NCBI GenBank assembly: GCA_024811115.1
Contig: JAKOGH010000695.1
Location: forward strand, 62,001 to 126,000
Length of the DNA: 64,000 nt
Source of the DNA: Terana coerulea
Lineage: Eukaryota > Basidiomycota > Agaricomycetes > Polyporales > Phanerochaetaceae
Direction: 5' to 3'
Part shown: in pieces, positions 23,160 to 34,812 of the stretch
Layout of the letters: the number at the start of each line of letters is the position of its first letter
Position numbering within the stretch: position 1 is the first letter of the stretch
Notes under the pieces: model-generated
Seen by the model: only the letters and a program-made list of their open reading frames with translations
What the model was told of the DNA's origin: nothing
Database searches by the model: none
Position numbers and translations under genes: made by a program

Positions 23160-23530
23160 GTCGAGGTCGAGGTCGTCAAGATCGTCAGGGATGGGAAGAG
23201 ACGGGCGGAAAGGATAAGACAGAGGGTGGCCGCCAGGTCGTCGTGATATAAAGGGCGGGGCCCCGCTAGCTTCCCCGACTCGCGACCATCATCTGATTAT
23301 CCGAGCCCAAGGTGGTGCATGTGGCTTTGTGTACGCCAGGGCGGCGCCGTTTCCGCGCCGTCTGGCACATTGGTTGCCAGTGGCTTCGGGTTCCATGCAT
23401 CTGCCTCGAAACTTTGCGGCTGCTAGCGTGCAGTAAGGTTCTGAACAAGGGGCGTGTGAGCCAGGCGCCTGTGGACGGGCAGGGCCCCACATTGGGGGTC
23501 GTCGCGGATTGGCTGGTGACGGCGACGTTG
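20690..23530 (-). repeat. Segmental duplication, left copy
   Basis: It matches 34905-37755 in the same orientation at very high identity (roughly 97% by eye), including the 530-bp intron of the SLATT gene and about 350 bp upstream of its start. Such intron conservation marks a recent event, much younger than the inverted arms beside it. Confidence 0.85.
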
Positions 23531-24100
23531 CCGCGGACGTTGACGGTGGACGCCGCCTTGCAATTGGCCGTCGTGACCCGTGAGCACGATGCGGCCTCGA
23601 TCCTCGATCCTCGATCTGGCAGCTTGAAGCTTGATTCTTCGCACTGGCACTGTGCGCACACCGACCGTGGACCCCTTCACAGCGCACATTCCACGCTTGG
23701 GCGCGAGCAACGCGTCCACACGAGCCAAGCCAAAACATCCCAACCACAGCTTTGGCGGGGACGCGAGCACAGCGCGACCAACGCCAGATCCGATTCTAGA
23801 CCGGCCTCTCTCGCGGCTTCCTCGCAAGCGCCCACTACCCTTTCCCTCCGACGACTACCTACTCTCCGACGTCGCACTCACCGCGTCCCGCCTCGTCCGC
23901 TTTGACACCTCAAGTCGCCCTGAACAGCGAAGCTCACGACGAATCTCGAATGTGGCGCGCGCACGTCGTGCGCCGTGCGAGCACGGTCGACCTTACAGTA
24001 AGCACGCCGGTGTGCGAGGGCGACTTTCCACCGCTTTCCCCGTCTTCCGCACCCACGACCCCACCAGATACGACAAAAAGTACATAAACTAGCTCAGCAC
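23531..24100. other. Upstream flank of SLATT copy 1
   Basis: The end of the duplication lies near 23530. A plus-strand open frame 23631-24092 contains a somewhat protein-like stretch (RLPRKRPLPFPSDDYLLSD) but has no recognisable domain; I do not call it. Confidence 0.3.
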
Positions 24101-26170
24101 CCCTCGCATACCGCGAGCGGCGTCTGCTGGCCGCACGCGCCTTCGGCGCCGCCTGGTGGGCTCGCTGCGCTCAGCGACGCCTGTCTCCTTTCTGCGCGAC
24201 GAACGCGACAAAGGCGGGTAAACGTCACGGGAACAGACAGACAGAGGTGATTACACTGCCCGGTGTATATCGGAACGCTGTCGCTTGCGTGCCTGCAGAG
24301 CTACGCTCTCCGGACGGTCCCTGCGCGACAACGCCGAACATTCAACGTTGTCAGCACGTCCACCGAGCACGGCACTGACCGCACTCCTACGCGCATACAC
24401 AGCCCTGTGCCGCACGCGCCGGCCGCATCTTGCGCGGAACGGACGCGTCTTCGCCGAGCAGCATCGATTTTTGGCTTCCGCACGCGCCGGCCTCCATTTC
24501 AAGCTCTCGCACCCGTGCACTCGCGTCTTTACCAGATCTTATTGCGCTGAGCCTGCGTCTATGACACGTTTGAAGCCAGTCACGGCCGGCTTGGCCGTTG
24601 TGGCTCCGCCCTTATTGCTCCATGTGGCCCCTCTCCTGCCCGTCGCGCGACATAAAATCCACCGGCAAGTACCGCCCTGCGTCTATCGCCCCCCTCCATC
24701 TAAACTCCATTACACAGCGATCTACACATTCGTGCACACAAAGCCCGTCGGCGCGGCGAAATAAACCGGGCAGAGCGGCGGCGACGCGACGTCTCGCGGC
24801 CGCCGCATCGCGCGCTCGGGCTCGGCAGACGCCGTCTGTGGACAATCAGCAGGTGCCTACTGACGGCAGGGTGTGCCGACGACGCGCAGGCGATTCGCCG
24901 CGTCGCCGGAGACCTCGCCGCCTGACGGCCAGGACATGCGAACGAGGCAAATCAAGCAGGGACGTGCGTGCGCATGGGGAAGAGCAGGCACAGAGGCGCC
25001 GCCGTCTGGGGAACACAGCCGGGCGGCCGGCGGGGTGCGCTCTGCCGAGCCACCCACAAGTGGCCGCAGTCTGCGCGGACGCGAAGCGCGGCGCCATCGC
25101 GCCGCGTGCGCAAAACATACACTCTACGGGCGGGGCGCGCGCACAGTGCCCGATGCGGGGCGACCGACGCTCTGTGCCCGACACGACATAACGGCGGCGC
25201 GCGGACCGCGAGGCGGCGTGCGCGCGGACGAGAAACACGATGAGCGGCGCAACAGCACGCCGCCCACGCTGCGTGCGCAAGGACCCATCACGTACGGGAG
25301 AGCGGCGGCGGCAGAGGCGATCTGCCCGTCGCCGCCGCTGCGGGCGCGCATCACGCGCGCACCAGGCAAACGCAGGCACGGCGGCGCGTTCCCGACAGGC
25401 TCGACGACTGAGCGGGGACAACGCCCCACACGGGAGCATGCGCAGACCGGCGGCGGTTCGCGACGTGCCGCCCGGGCTAGATGTCCACAGAACCAGCCGC
25501 GCGCTACACGTGCGAATGAGCACGGCGAGAGCGGGAGCGCGACGACGACTGAGGGACATGCACGAGAACGGCGACGGCGACGGCGGCGCACCGGCCGTCT
25601 CCGCCGCATCGCACAGACAGTGTGTCCAAGACACTGCCGCTCGCGCCACGACTGCCACAGGGGCGCAAAAGGAGAGGAGGACAAAGACGACGCACCAAAG
25701 GGCCAGCGGCTTCCTGGCCGTGCGCGCGCCGTACAGCACAGGCTGTGCACAAGCGCTCAGCCGCGTCCTGGATGAGCGGAGGGCGCTGTGAGCGAGAGCA
25801 TCGAAAGGCGAGCGGAGGACGCGACGCGCCGATCGCAAGCACGCCGGGTTGCGTGACGGACGACACGAGGAGCATACCCGCAGCGGGGCATGCGAGGCGA
25901 CGCCCTCGTCGAGCTTGCCGGCGCGGGCCGCGCAGCCCATGGCGGACGACACCGTCTGCCGGTGCCCGAGAGCCTGCCGCACCCTGCATGAGTGGCGGGC
26001 GGCGTGAGCGACAGCACGGAAAAGGGACCAAGGAACATAGCGCACCCGACGCGGTCGGTCACGGACGATGTGCATCGTGCGTCTCGGCTTTGCAGCCCCA
26101 CCGCCTGGAGTCGATGTCGAAAGCGTTGAGTCGCCGCAGCGGCGCCGCATTCGTTTAGCTGTAGCACCTC
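24101..26170. repeat. GC-rich island with degenerate internal repeats
   Basis: A very GC-rich block in which open frames run long in several frames at once because stop codons are rare. Similar segments recur about every 210-280 bp: a GATGAGCGG / GAATGAGCACGG / CATGAGTGGCGG motif followed by GCGTGAGCGACAGCA-like sequence occurs near 25238, 25513, 25770 and 25985. The 444-codon minus-strand frame (24846-26180) is Arg/Cys/Ala-rich and spans these repeats, so I regard it as a composition artefact. It adjoins the 300-bp array to the right and may be its older or GC-biased extension. Confidence 0.45.
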
Positions 26171-26649
26171 GATAGCACATGTATATTAGCGCATTGAATG
26201 GTAATGAACAGATTTTAACTCACTGATGAATGCACACGTCAATGCAGCCCAGACGGAGACTCCGAGATTGATGTCTGAACAACAGGATTAGTATCATGGC
26301 ATTGAGAGGGTGAAAAGAATTGAATGACTCACTGCGTACACGAGATGAACTTTATCGCGACTCGAGAGCGTCGTAAGCAGACGACCCAGCCCGTCATTTG
26401 ATTCACCCTATACCATGCCATCGCGCATCAGCGTTTCGCCACCCACTAATCGCATACTACTAGTTCTTACCTATCATACCATCTCTTGCTTATCGAAGCA
26501 GTTCGCCGTTGCAGCCGCCTTGTAGTACACCTCATCATAAACTTGGTATGTTATTAACCATACGCTAATACACGTTAACGAGACAGGACAGCGTTCCCGC
26601 ATGCGCCTCGACTCCGTCATGGTGCTGTCTATACAAGTGAGGTTAAGGT

Positions 26650-29030
26650 TAGTACGAATAACAGACATGCAAGGGTGCATGCTTACCTGCGACGGTGATT
26701 GCCCATACGGCATGCAGTGACTGACGGCGTGAGGCTATTACGACGGCGTGAGACTGGGTACATTACCAAGGCACGAGACGAACGCGGGCATACCGTACAC
26801 GAACGAGACGGCGTGCGGCGCTTTGGCCGCCGTCGACGCCGACGCGGCCTGCGAGGGTTAATCGCGGATGAGTAAGGGTGTTGCCGTGTCCACTCGCATG
26901 TTTCGCCGGGACGTTGAGCGTCCGACCGATGCGACCGTTGCGCGGCCGTGCGACGCGCGTACGCCCGACTCTGTCATGTCGCAATCAGTCAGTTGTCTAT
27001 GTAAGGTAAAGCAGCTTGAGCGGGGAGCGTACCTTGATATTCAGACCGTGTGATGTCCGACGGCGCGCTGGTTCGTGCGGCATCTGATTGCTGATACTTA
27101 GAGGCCTACAGAGATTTATTAGTATCCTTCGATTATAAATTCTGTCCGTACAAAAGATTACTTACTTCATCCGTAGTCCCGTTACATTCGGGTGACTCCG
27201 AGAATGAGCATTGATTAGGACCACTATCTAGATCATTTGTGGATCGACGACGTACCGTAGGATCAAAATTCTATGCTGCCGCAGGGACGAGCGAGTGGGA
27301 AATGGCGTGCATGCCGCACGAGAGCCGTATGGCTACGGTTTACACGTTGCGCGCTGCGGCGCGGCTGTCGCGCATGACCCCCACATTAAGTGTCCGCATT
27401 CAACCCTGTATTTGTAGTGTCAGTGTTCATAGCGGGTTGACACGAGACATTGCTGACCCGGTCATAATTCCGTAGTGTACTGGCCCGGCTAAGGTGAAAC
27501 ATTGCTATTAGTCCGACTAACACAAGCACTGGTAACATAAAGACGTACCGTTGAATTAGTAGGACCCGACGCCGGGACGTGCGACGAGCGAGTGGGAAAT
27601 GGCATGCATAGCATGTGAGGGCGGTAAGGTGATGGTATTGACCTGATGCGAGTGCGGCGCATGCCTCCCGGATTCGAGCCTTCGCCCTCGAACTCGACGG
27701 TACCTCGTACGCCTACGTCAATAGCATCAGCATTAGTAGTGAGTGAATACAAGACTCTACTGACCTGGATCATAAGCCCATAGTATTCTAGTATCACTGA
27801 AGCCCAGCTCGTCATTAGCACAATAGTAGCATAGGGACTGGACTGCCCACATACCGTCAAATCAGAACCGGATGCTGCCGTACACAACGAACGAGTGGGA
27901 AATGGCGTGCGAGCCGCATAAGCACCGTATAGTGATGGTGCAGACGCTTTGCGTCGCTGTACACAAGTCCGGCGTGGAGTGTTCGCCCTCACTGCGCTGG
28001 GCGGGATTCGTTCACCTGTTATTGCAGCGGTTAGTGTTGGTAGCAAGCTGATACGAGAGATTACTGACTGGGATTACGAGCTCGTAGTATAATAGCCTCG
28101 CTGAGATGAAAGGGTTTCATTAGTCTGACTGACACAGTTACTAGTATCATTGATACGTACCAATGAAAAGAATTTGATATTGCGGCGTGCAAAGAGCGAG
28201 TGGGAAATGGCATGCATAGCATGCGAGGGCGGCACGGCGACGGCACGGACCCAATGAGAGTGCCGTGAATATCCCCGGAGTCGAGCCTTGGTCATCTGGG
28301 TCGTCCGCCGGCGTTCGTTAGCGTTGGTAGCTGGTAGCGAGTTAATACAAGCTCTTACTGACTAGTGTTGATAGCAAGTTGATACGAGGGATTACTGACT
28401 CGTATTGCGCGTCCGTAGTATAATAGCCTCGCTGAAGTAAAAGTGTTTCATTAGTTCCATTAACACAGCTACCAGAAGCATAGATACGTACCAATGCGGG
28501 GAATGTGTCATCGCGGCGTGTGATGAGCGAGTGGGAAATGGCGTGCATAGGCACTGTGCCGAGGATACTATTTGATGACGGCGCCCGGGCCAATACAACG
28601 ATGGCCATAGCGGTACTCCTTCGATGCATGTAAGTAGAGAATCCGTACTAGGGCCAATTCCGGAGGTACCTATACTGATAGTCAATACCCCGGTGTGCAG
28701 GCTATGCCGAGGCGTGTCGACACAACAGAAGCGCATGTGATGCGCGCTCAATCAACAAGTTGAGGGCTAAGTGCGACAGTGATTTAGAATCAGAGACGGC
28801 AATGTGAATGGCTGGACACCAGCTTGTGAAAGCAACGGCCATCTAAATAGTCAATTGAGTTGTATGAGCAATTCAGGGGTGTAAGAATGAGTAGCACGGC
28901 TTACTGATGAGTCCTTTACTGTACTCCTGACTTCAAGTTGAAAGGCTTCTATTGGACAACCAGGCAGTAAATAAAGCGAATAACGGTCGGCAGACGTCAG
29001 TGCGTACCATTAAACGAGCGGTGCGTGCAA
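26650..29030 (-). repeat. Tandem array of ~300-bp modules with splice-like signals
   Basis: The anchor AGTGGGAAATGGC occurs at 27294, 27591, 27894, 28199 and 28530 (spacing 297, 303, 305, 331). More diverged units can be traced to about 26.68 kb and 29.01 kb. Read on the minus strand, each module has a block containing GCCATTTCCCACTCG, then a donor-like GGTACGTAT, about 50 bp with a CTAAT or CTGAC branch-like site, a pyrimidine tract and TCAG, then CGAGGCTATTATACTACG and a second donor-like GTCAGTA. The splice-like sites are kept while the supposed exon sequences drift. No known repeat family or protein domain is recognised. It could be a satellite derived from an intron-containing gene, or a modular gene; neither is proven. 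Confidence 0.7.
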
Positions 29031-31458
29031 GAGTGAATTACTTATCTACTTAAAGACCTAAATCAAGCCGGTAAGTAACAACTCCACAGCATGTACTTGC
29101 GAGAAACTCACAAGTACTCGGGCCGAAACACAATGAGCGACACATTGTCGAAGGCGGAGGGATCACAGCGGTGAGCACAGCACGTTGGCAGTGCAGGTAG
29201 AGGGGATGCCGGAGAGTAGGGGAGGAGGAGAGGGAGGAGAGAAGGGCGGGTAAGGAAAAGAGAGGAGTAGGAGGACGAGGAGGACGAGGAAGCTCGAGAG
29301 CTGGGGATTTGAGCACCCTCTGCGTCTGTCTTTATACCTTCCCTGCTGCTCTGCCGGCATCTTATCCCCGGAATCCAAGTCGCCCTAAGCCCTCCCGTCG
29401 TCACAAAGATCTGTCAGCCTGTCGACATCCTTGCCGGAGTGCGACAAAACGCGGAAAGAGCCCAGCGAACCGGGCTCATTTCGCGATGTCGTAACACTCT
29501 AGTGCGTTTGATGGACTGATGGTTGTCCTTGATGCTCACTTGGTGGGCGCGGTGTCTTGGAATAACCCTTCGGCGACCTTTCCTCGACGAGGATGTCATC
29601 CGTGAACGCATCCAGAGGAGTCTAGAAGGAAACGGGAAAAAGTGGGGGTGGCCTGGTCGCAAAGCGTGAGACGCACCTGTCTCTAGCGCATCCCCTCCAT
29701 CTGATCCTCCCCTCGGCAATGTATGGGCCCTCCTCTCCCCGTCCTCACGCAAACCTGCATCTGAGCACAGAAATACACTCAGCGTGCATACTCTGCATAC
29801 AATTCAGTCGGGAATACCAGTCAAGTAGTACAAAATGTTCACGTACCGTATAAAACCGATGTACGAGTGTTCCTGGGCCTGAATCCTTTGTGAAACAGAG
29901 AGGTTAGTTGAGCTGGTTGGCGGCAGGGAGCAGGACGCGTCGATGCACGACACCTTCCTGATTTGGCGAGATGTCTGGCTCCGGAGTCATTAGGCGCCTG
30001 TCCAGAGCGGGAGCCTGAATCGGCTCGAGCGTCGACGTCCGACACCGATGCTCGCCACGACCAGCAGCCCTCTTCTGCTGCCCGCCTGGAAATGCCGAGT
30101 GCACATTGCTGGAATGTTTTTCTTATAGCTTTTCAACTCAAAACAGGTTTTCTCGCCGCAGAATAACTTTTCGGCGAGCGCACTGGTCCATCCTGATTCC
30201 TGCAGCCTCGCAGCCTGTGGTACTCGTCGCACGCACACGGGCCGCCATTCCATCTCACGCCGCGAAGCCGTCCTGCCCTCGCAAAGAGTGGTGCAGTGGC
30301 CGTCGACACTAGGTGGATTGCATTGCTAGCATGATGGGTTGCGCACATGTGGACGAGCTCGCCGGCAGCAAGTGCACGGTGAGGGTGCCAGAAGCTTTAC
30401 TCATGTAAATGACTGATGTGATTGGATGCATAGGTCTGCTTGGAGGCATGCGCGCTGTTTTGCCGTGGCCCGTTGCAACATTTGGTCATGCTAGCAACTG
30501 AGCGGTGCGGACCGGCGGTCGCTTGGCGTGGCTGTTGAAGTGCGGCGCGGCGTAAACGGTGGGCGGTCCATTGAACTGCGAAGCCGGCCGCCAAAGCTCT
30601 GGGCCTATCCAACGATGCATACTAGATGTTCTGCGGGATGCCTGGGGTCTTTTGAGCATTGCATCTCTGTCACTGGCATTCTTGATGCCGTACACTGATC
30701 GCGCTGTGCGCACTGTATAATATCGGTAAGCCGTTCAACTCAACGGTCACATATCTGCGTGAATCTCAAAGACGACGCAGGTCTGGCGATTGTTCAAAGG
30801 GCTGAAAGGTGCCGACTGCTTTCCCGTCGTGTTCGGCAGTCAATGCGTCTCGGGATGTTTCCGTAAATCCAAGCAGGGTTACATTAGAAGATCTGTGACG
30901 GCATTGCTCAAGGCGAGACCGTAGGCTGGAGGATATTCCGCCTGTGATGGATGCATCGCTTCCGCGCTGCCCTCGCAACACTTCCGACGCTGTCACCCGC
31001 TGATGGACCCGGATGGTATCCACATCCGGGTACCTCACGCAAGCCGTCGGCATACATATTCATGTGGAGCCTGTGTTGCACAGACACCCGCCAGCTGAAC
31101 TGCTTCATGGCGGCGCACTCGGTGGTGAGGGCTTTGATGGCCTTGGAGCTTACATGGGCCCTGGGCTTGGACTGTAACAGATGCACTGCGGCACTGGGAG
31201 CTGAACTTTATGGTGTGCCGTACGCCTCGGGCTAGTGAATCACACATCAACACTTGCTACGTGGAGTCCTCCAAGTTGCCGGCTCCTTGGCAAAACTCAA
31301 CAATTTTTGGTCGTGTTTTGGACACTGTTGCGCACTGAAAGTGAGAAGAGCCGCGAGTTGCGAGCAGACAATGCTGGACAATATAAATAAAGAATGGTGC
31401 TGCCGTGGACTTTCCATGAGGCTACGCACCCATAGCGTGGCACCAACGGTTGACACTA
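29031..31458. other. No supported gene; low-complexity CT tract inside
   Basis: A purine-rich (minus strand CT-rich) tract spans about 29205-29300 and generates Leu/Ser/Pro-rich open frames. Between 30.0 and 31.25 kb several short frames occur on both strands. One minus-strand stretch near 31100-31180 (SKAIKALTTECAAMKQFSW) looks protein-like and could be a gene relic, but it is not connected to anything. Confidence 0.3.
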
Positions 31459-32034
31459 CAGTGCCTTGCATATGAAACGACAGTCGCCCAAATTTCTGCG
31501 GCTGTTTGTCCCGTACAAATAGAGCCTTATAAGGTAATGTTAACGGTCACATCAGTCACCGCTGTCGCTCCAGGCCAGCCTTGGGCTTGCCTCCGTGACA
31601 GACATAATATGTAAGGTTGTCTTATCCTTCTCATCCTTTACTTATGTAAGGTATGCTCTCTGTTCATTGCAGATTCTTTGCATTCAACGCGGCCTTACTG
31701 TGGTATCTCAACAGCGCTTGGAGAAGCTGGTGCCACCCGAGGCACAACTTGTCTCTCCAACATTAAGGACTACTCACACTGATACATGCATCTTAAGGGC
31801 CCTTGTAGCAGATACCTTGTAATACAGTATTTTCCTCGATGTGTGCTCGACCATCGTACTTACAAACGCTGTCGGATGAGTGGATCGCGTCTGTCACGGA
31901 GGCAAGCCCAAGGCTGGCCTGGAGCGACGCGCGGTGACTGATGTGACCGTTAACATTACCTTATAAGGCTCTATTTGTACGGGACAAACAGCCGCAGAAA
32001 TTTGGGCGACTGTCGTTTCATATGCAAGGCACTG
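31459..32034. mobile_element. TIR element, family 1 (576 bp)
   Basis: Long terminal inverted repeats of about 145 bp (31459-31603 and 31889-32034) begin CAGTGCCTTGCATATGAAAC and include TTTGTCCCGTACAAAT and CCTTATAAGG, the same blocks as in the 189-bp element at 15180. TA duplications flank it at 31457-31458 and 32035-32036. The central 285 bp has no transposase. It is a non-autonomous Tc1/mariner-like element by its ends and target site; the autonomous partner is not in this window. Confidence 0.85.
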
Positions 32035-33469
32035 TAACATTCAAGCTGTCACAAAATGCCCGGGTAAGGGAAACTCTCAGTATGTCCGAAGTATTCTATT
32101 GACCCAGTTATGAATCATCCTGACAACTGCAATCAAGCCGATGAGGGTGAGAAGCGCCATCAGCGGCGACTGGAGACAAGATCAGACGAGAGGGCATGTG
32201 GCACACAGGGCTCCGCTTCGTCAAAATACGTTGAGGACTCAGATTTGGAGTAGCTACGAGGCCTTCATTCAATGTGATGAATTCTGTGCTGTCTGACAAG
32301 AAAATGAATGCAAGAAGTGGGCAGAGCTATGGGCAGTGAGGAATACTTTGCGTGACAAAGAGCAGCTTTGTCGCACAAGGTGTTCCTTGCTGTCCGAGAT
32401 CAGCGACCGATGCGGCTCTATCCCAGTGTGAACCTGTGCGAGGGGCACCATCCAGGGTTGATGAGACCAACAAGACCAACAGCGGCATCCAAGCTGAGTC
32501 CAGAGTGATGTCCGGTAGCATCAGAATATCTGAGTGAATTTCTGGTGAAATTTGAAGTGAGATGTGGATCTGAGAATTTTTGCCGCCTCAGGCTGAGCCT
32601 GTCCTGCCTTCTCACTTTGCTCGCTGTCCACATTCATCTTGCTCACTGCCCTTGCAAATGCCTTTGTTTTATTTTCTGGCTATCTACTGATTTCCTCTAC
32701 ACTCCCTACTACCTATCTGCCACATACCAGCCCAGCAAGACAACTTGAACACTCGCCTTTCAAGACCCTAGAAACCCTTTGAACAGGCCTGGATACGCCC
32801 AGTGGTCTGCCTGGAGATGGAATGTAGAGAGCAATGATTGGGCATGTGCACTGGAAGGCACCGAGAGACATTTCAGCCAAGGTACGCTCTCGATTTGGTG
32901 CTCTCGAGGCTCCTGTGGCTGACGAGCAAATAAGCGCCCGTTGTCGCGAGACACTGGTGTGCAAGCTGCTTCAAGTTGCAGGCCGGGAGGCAAGCCAGCC
33001 GCTGCAGCGCGCGAGGGCGCACGCAGCACGCAGCGTCGATGGACGATCGCGACTCAGAAGATGTCCCGATCTGGAGAAGACAATCAAGCACGACGCTTCG
33101 CCGTTGTGCCGCCGAGCAGGCTCGCAAGAGCCTGCGAGGCTGTCCATCGCGTTTGCGCTCAAAAGACTTGAATGACGGTAAGCAATCATTAGAGGATTTC
33201 ATTGACTGCGCACTAAGAGCGGTTGACAGAGGTATCTACGGGCATCAACGTGTCGCGAAGGAGTCAATCTGCGTTGACACGACATATCGCCGTCCGGAAA
33301 TATGGGGTTCGGTGAGCTTCGTTCACGGTCGTCTACAGAGCGCCGAGCTCATAGCATTTGATTCTAGCTCTGTCGCGCGAGCCGTTCACGTTGCTGCCGT
33401 AGATCGCGTCGCGTCGACGTTGCTGTGCCGCATGCGCATGGCTGGGCGTGCAGGGACACGGATGGTGTT
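32035..33469. other. No supported gene
   Basis: Open frames around 32834-33494 on the plus strand are Arg/Ala-rich and show no family resemblance. A pyrimidine-rich, TATA-poor stretch lies at 32585-32740. Confidence 0.3.
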
Positions 33470-34460
33470 GAGACGACAGATCGTCGTCCGGTGACCGGGG
33501 GTCTGGCGCTCTGGTGGTTGGAAGGCCGAACGGCCTTTGTGGCGTTGCGGGACTTGAAATGCCAGCCAGAGGTCAGTACGCGCTGTTTGTGTTACTGGTC
33601 GCAAGTACTCACGCCTCGTTGTCTGCAGTCAAGACAGACGCCGCCAACATTGCCGAAAGGGTGCAAAGGCCGGACATTCATTGAGACCAGTTCGACGTTC
33701 CACGACGGATCGCCGTCTGGCGGCCGAGACTGGGGGTAAGCCAGAGTATCTCAGTGCTGCAGCACCGATTTTTGACGTTCCACAACAGATCTTCTTCCGG
33801 CGAGCAGCGCGCGAGTGAAGCGCAGAGGAACGTCGCCCTGTCGCGATGCAGAGGGGCTGACGACGGCCGCGTTTGACGTTCCGCAACGGATCGCCGTCCG
33901 CCGACCGGGACGACAGAAGCCGAGGTCAGCCGCGATTAAACGTGCGTGAAGGGATCCAATCTGACTTGGCGTGGTCGACAGTCAGTCCGCAAGCCAAACG
34001 TGGTAAAAGCAAGCTTAGCCGTCCGAAACGGGAGCGCGAGAACCGAGAGCTTGCCAGCAGACGGTGCACACGGCGGAATTTCGACGTTCCGCAATAGATC
34101 TTCATCCGGCGAGCAGGACCAGGCAGCCTTGCCATGAACGGCGAGGGGTACTTCAGCCGTCTAGATTGACGGATGCACTTGAGTACTGAGAGGTGGGTTA
34201 AGGTTAGACCCATGTACGCGGCGAAATTCAAAGTTCCACCCTAGATTTGCGTCCGGGAGTAGAACATGGCCCGGCGTTCAAGAGCCGGCAAGACAGTCCC
34301 AAGCCCCCTTAACTGGGAAGGCACGGGCGAGAGGCCGTACTGTCACCGAATTTTGAGGTGTCGCAACAGAACTTCATCCGGCGAGCAAGAGGCCACTTGT
34401 CTGTAGCTGCCACCAGCGAGATTTCGACGTTTCACGACAGAACGTCGTCCCGCGGCCGAG
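33470..34460. repeat. Degenerate interspersed minisatellite (~40-bp core, about 8 copies)
   Basis: A core close to TTCGACGTTCCGCAACAGAT, then CTTCATCCGGCGAGCAGG or CGCCGTCCGCCGACCGGG, occurs near 33474, 33691, 33771, 33872, 34080, 34224, 34351 and 34421. Spacing is irregular (70-210 bp), so copies are separated by non-repeated sequence rather than being strictly tandem. Two subtypes alternate: a GAGCAG-ended and a GACCGGGAC/GCCGAGAC-ended form. Confidence 0.6.
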
Positions 34461-34812
34461 ACGGCCGTGACCTGTTGGAATGGTAAGCCAGTCGCAAAGG
34501 CTGATAAACGGAGACCACCGCGTTCTGCGACAGACATGCGGCCCGTGAGCGAGACGCGGCCTGATGAAACAAGAGGAGAAACGGGGTCAGAACACCGGTA
34601 CTGAGACCACGCCGAGACCACAGCAAGGACTTACTCGCATCGCACTCGCACGTCGCACTCGCAGCCAGCCCGGCGACAACGCTCAAGTCCTGCATTTGCA
34701 TCAGATCCCGCCCGCCGCGCCGATAACGCGTACCAGCCCAGAAAGGAACCTTACTGATAACTATACCCAATATTATGCCCTTTCTCGTCTTTTAAGATAA
34801 CTCAAAATTCCC
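34461..34812. other. Spacer left of SLATT copy 2
   Basis: No gene is seen. It probably holds the 3' end region of SLATT copy 2, whose literal frame ends at 34813. Confidence 0.3.

Noticed and set aside
24846..26180. 444-codon minus-strand open frame
   Set aside because: It lies in a GC-rich island where stops are rare and long frames occur in several frames at once. The product is Arg/Cys/Ala-rich without any domain and spans degenerate repeats.
26650..29030. CRISPR-like array
   Set aside because: Units are about 300 bp, diverged along their whole length and eukaryotic in character; there is no short identical repeat with unique spacers.
29050..29404. Leu/Ser/Pro-rich small proteins
   Set aside because: They arise from a low-complexity CT tract and have no other support.
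30331..30540. 50-residue cysteine-containing plus-strand frame (MMGCAHVDEL start)
   Set aside because: No signal peptide or promoter signal, and a frame this short is expected by chance.
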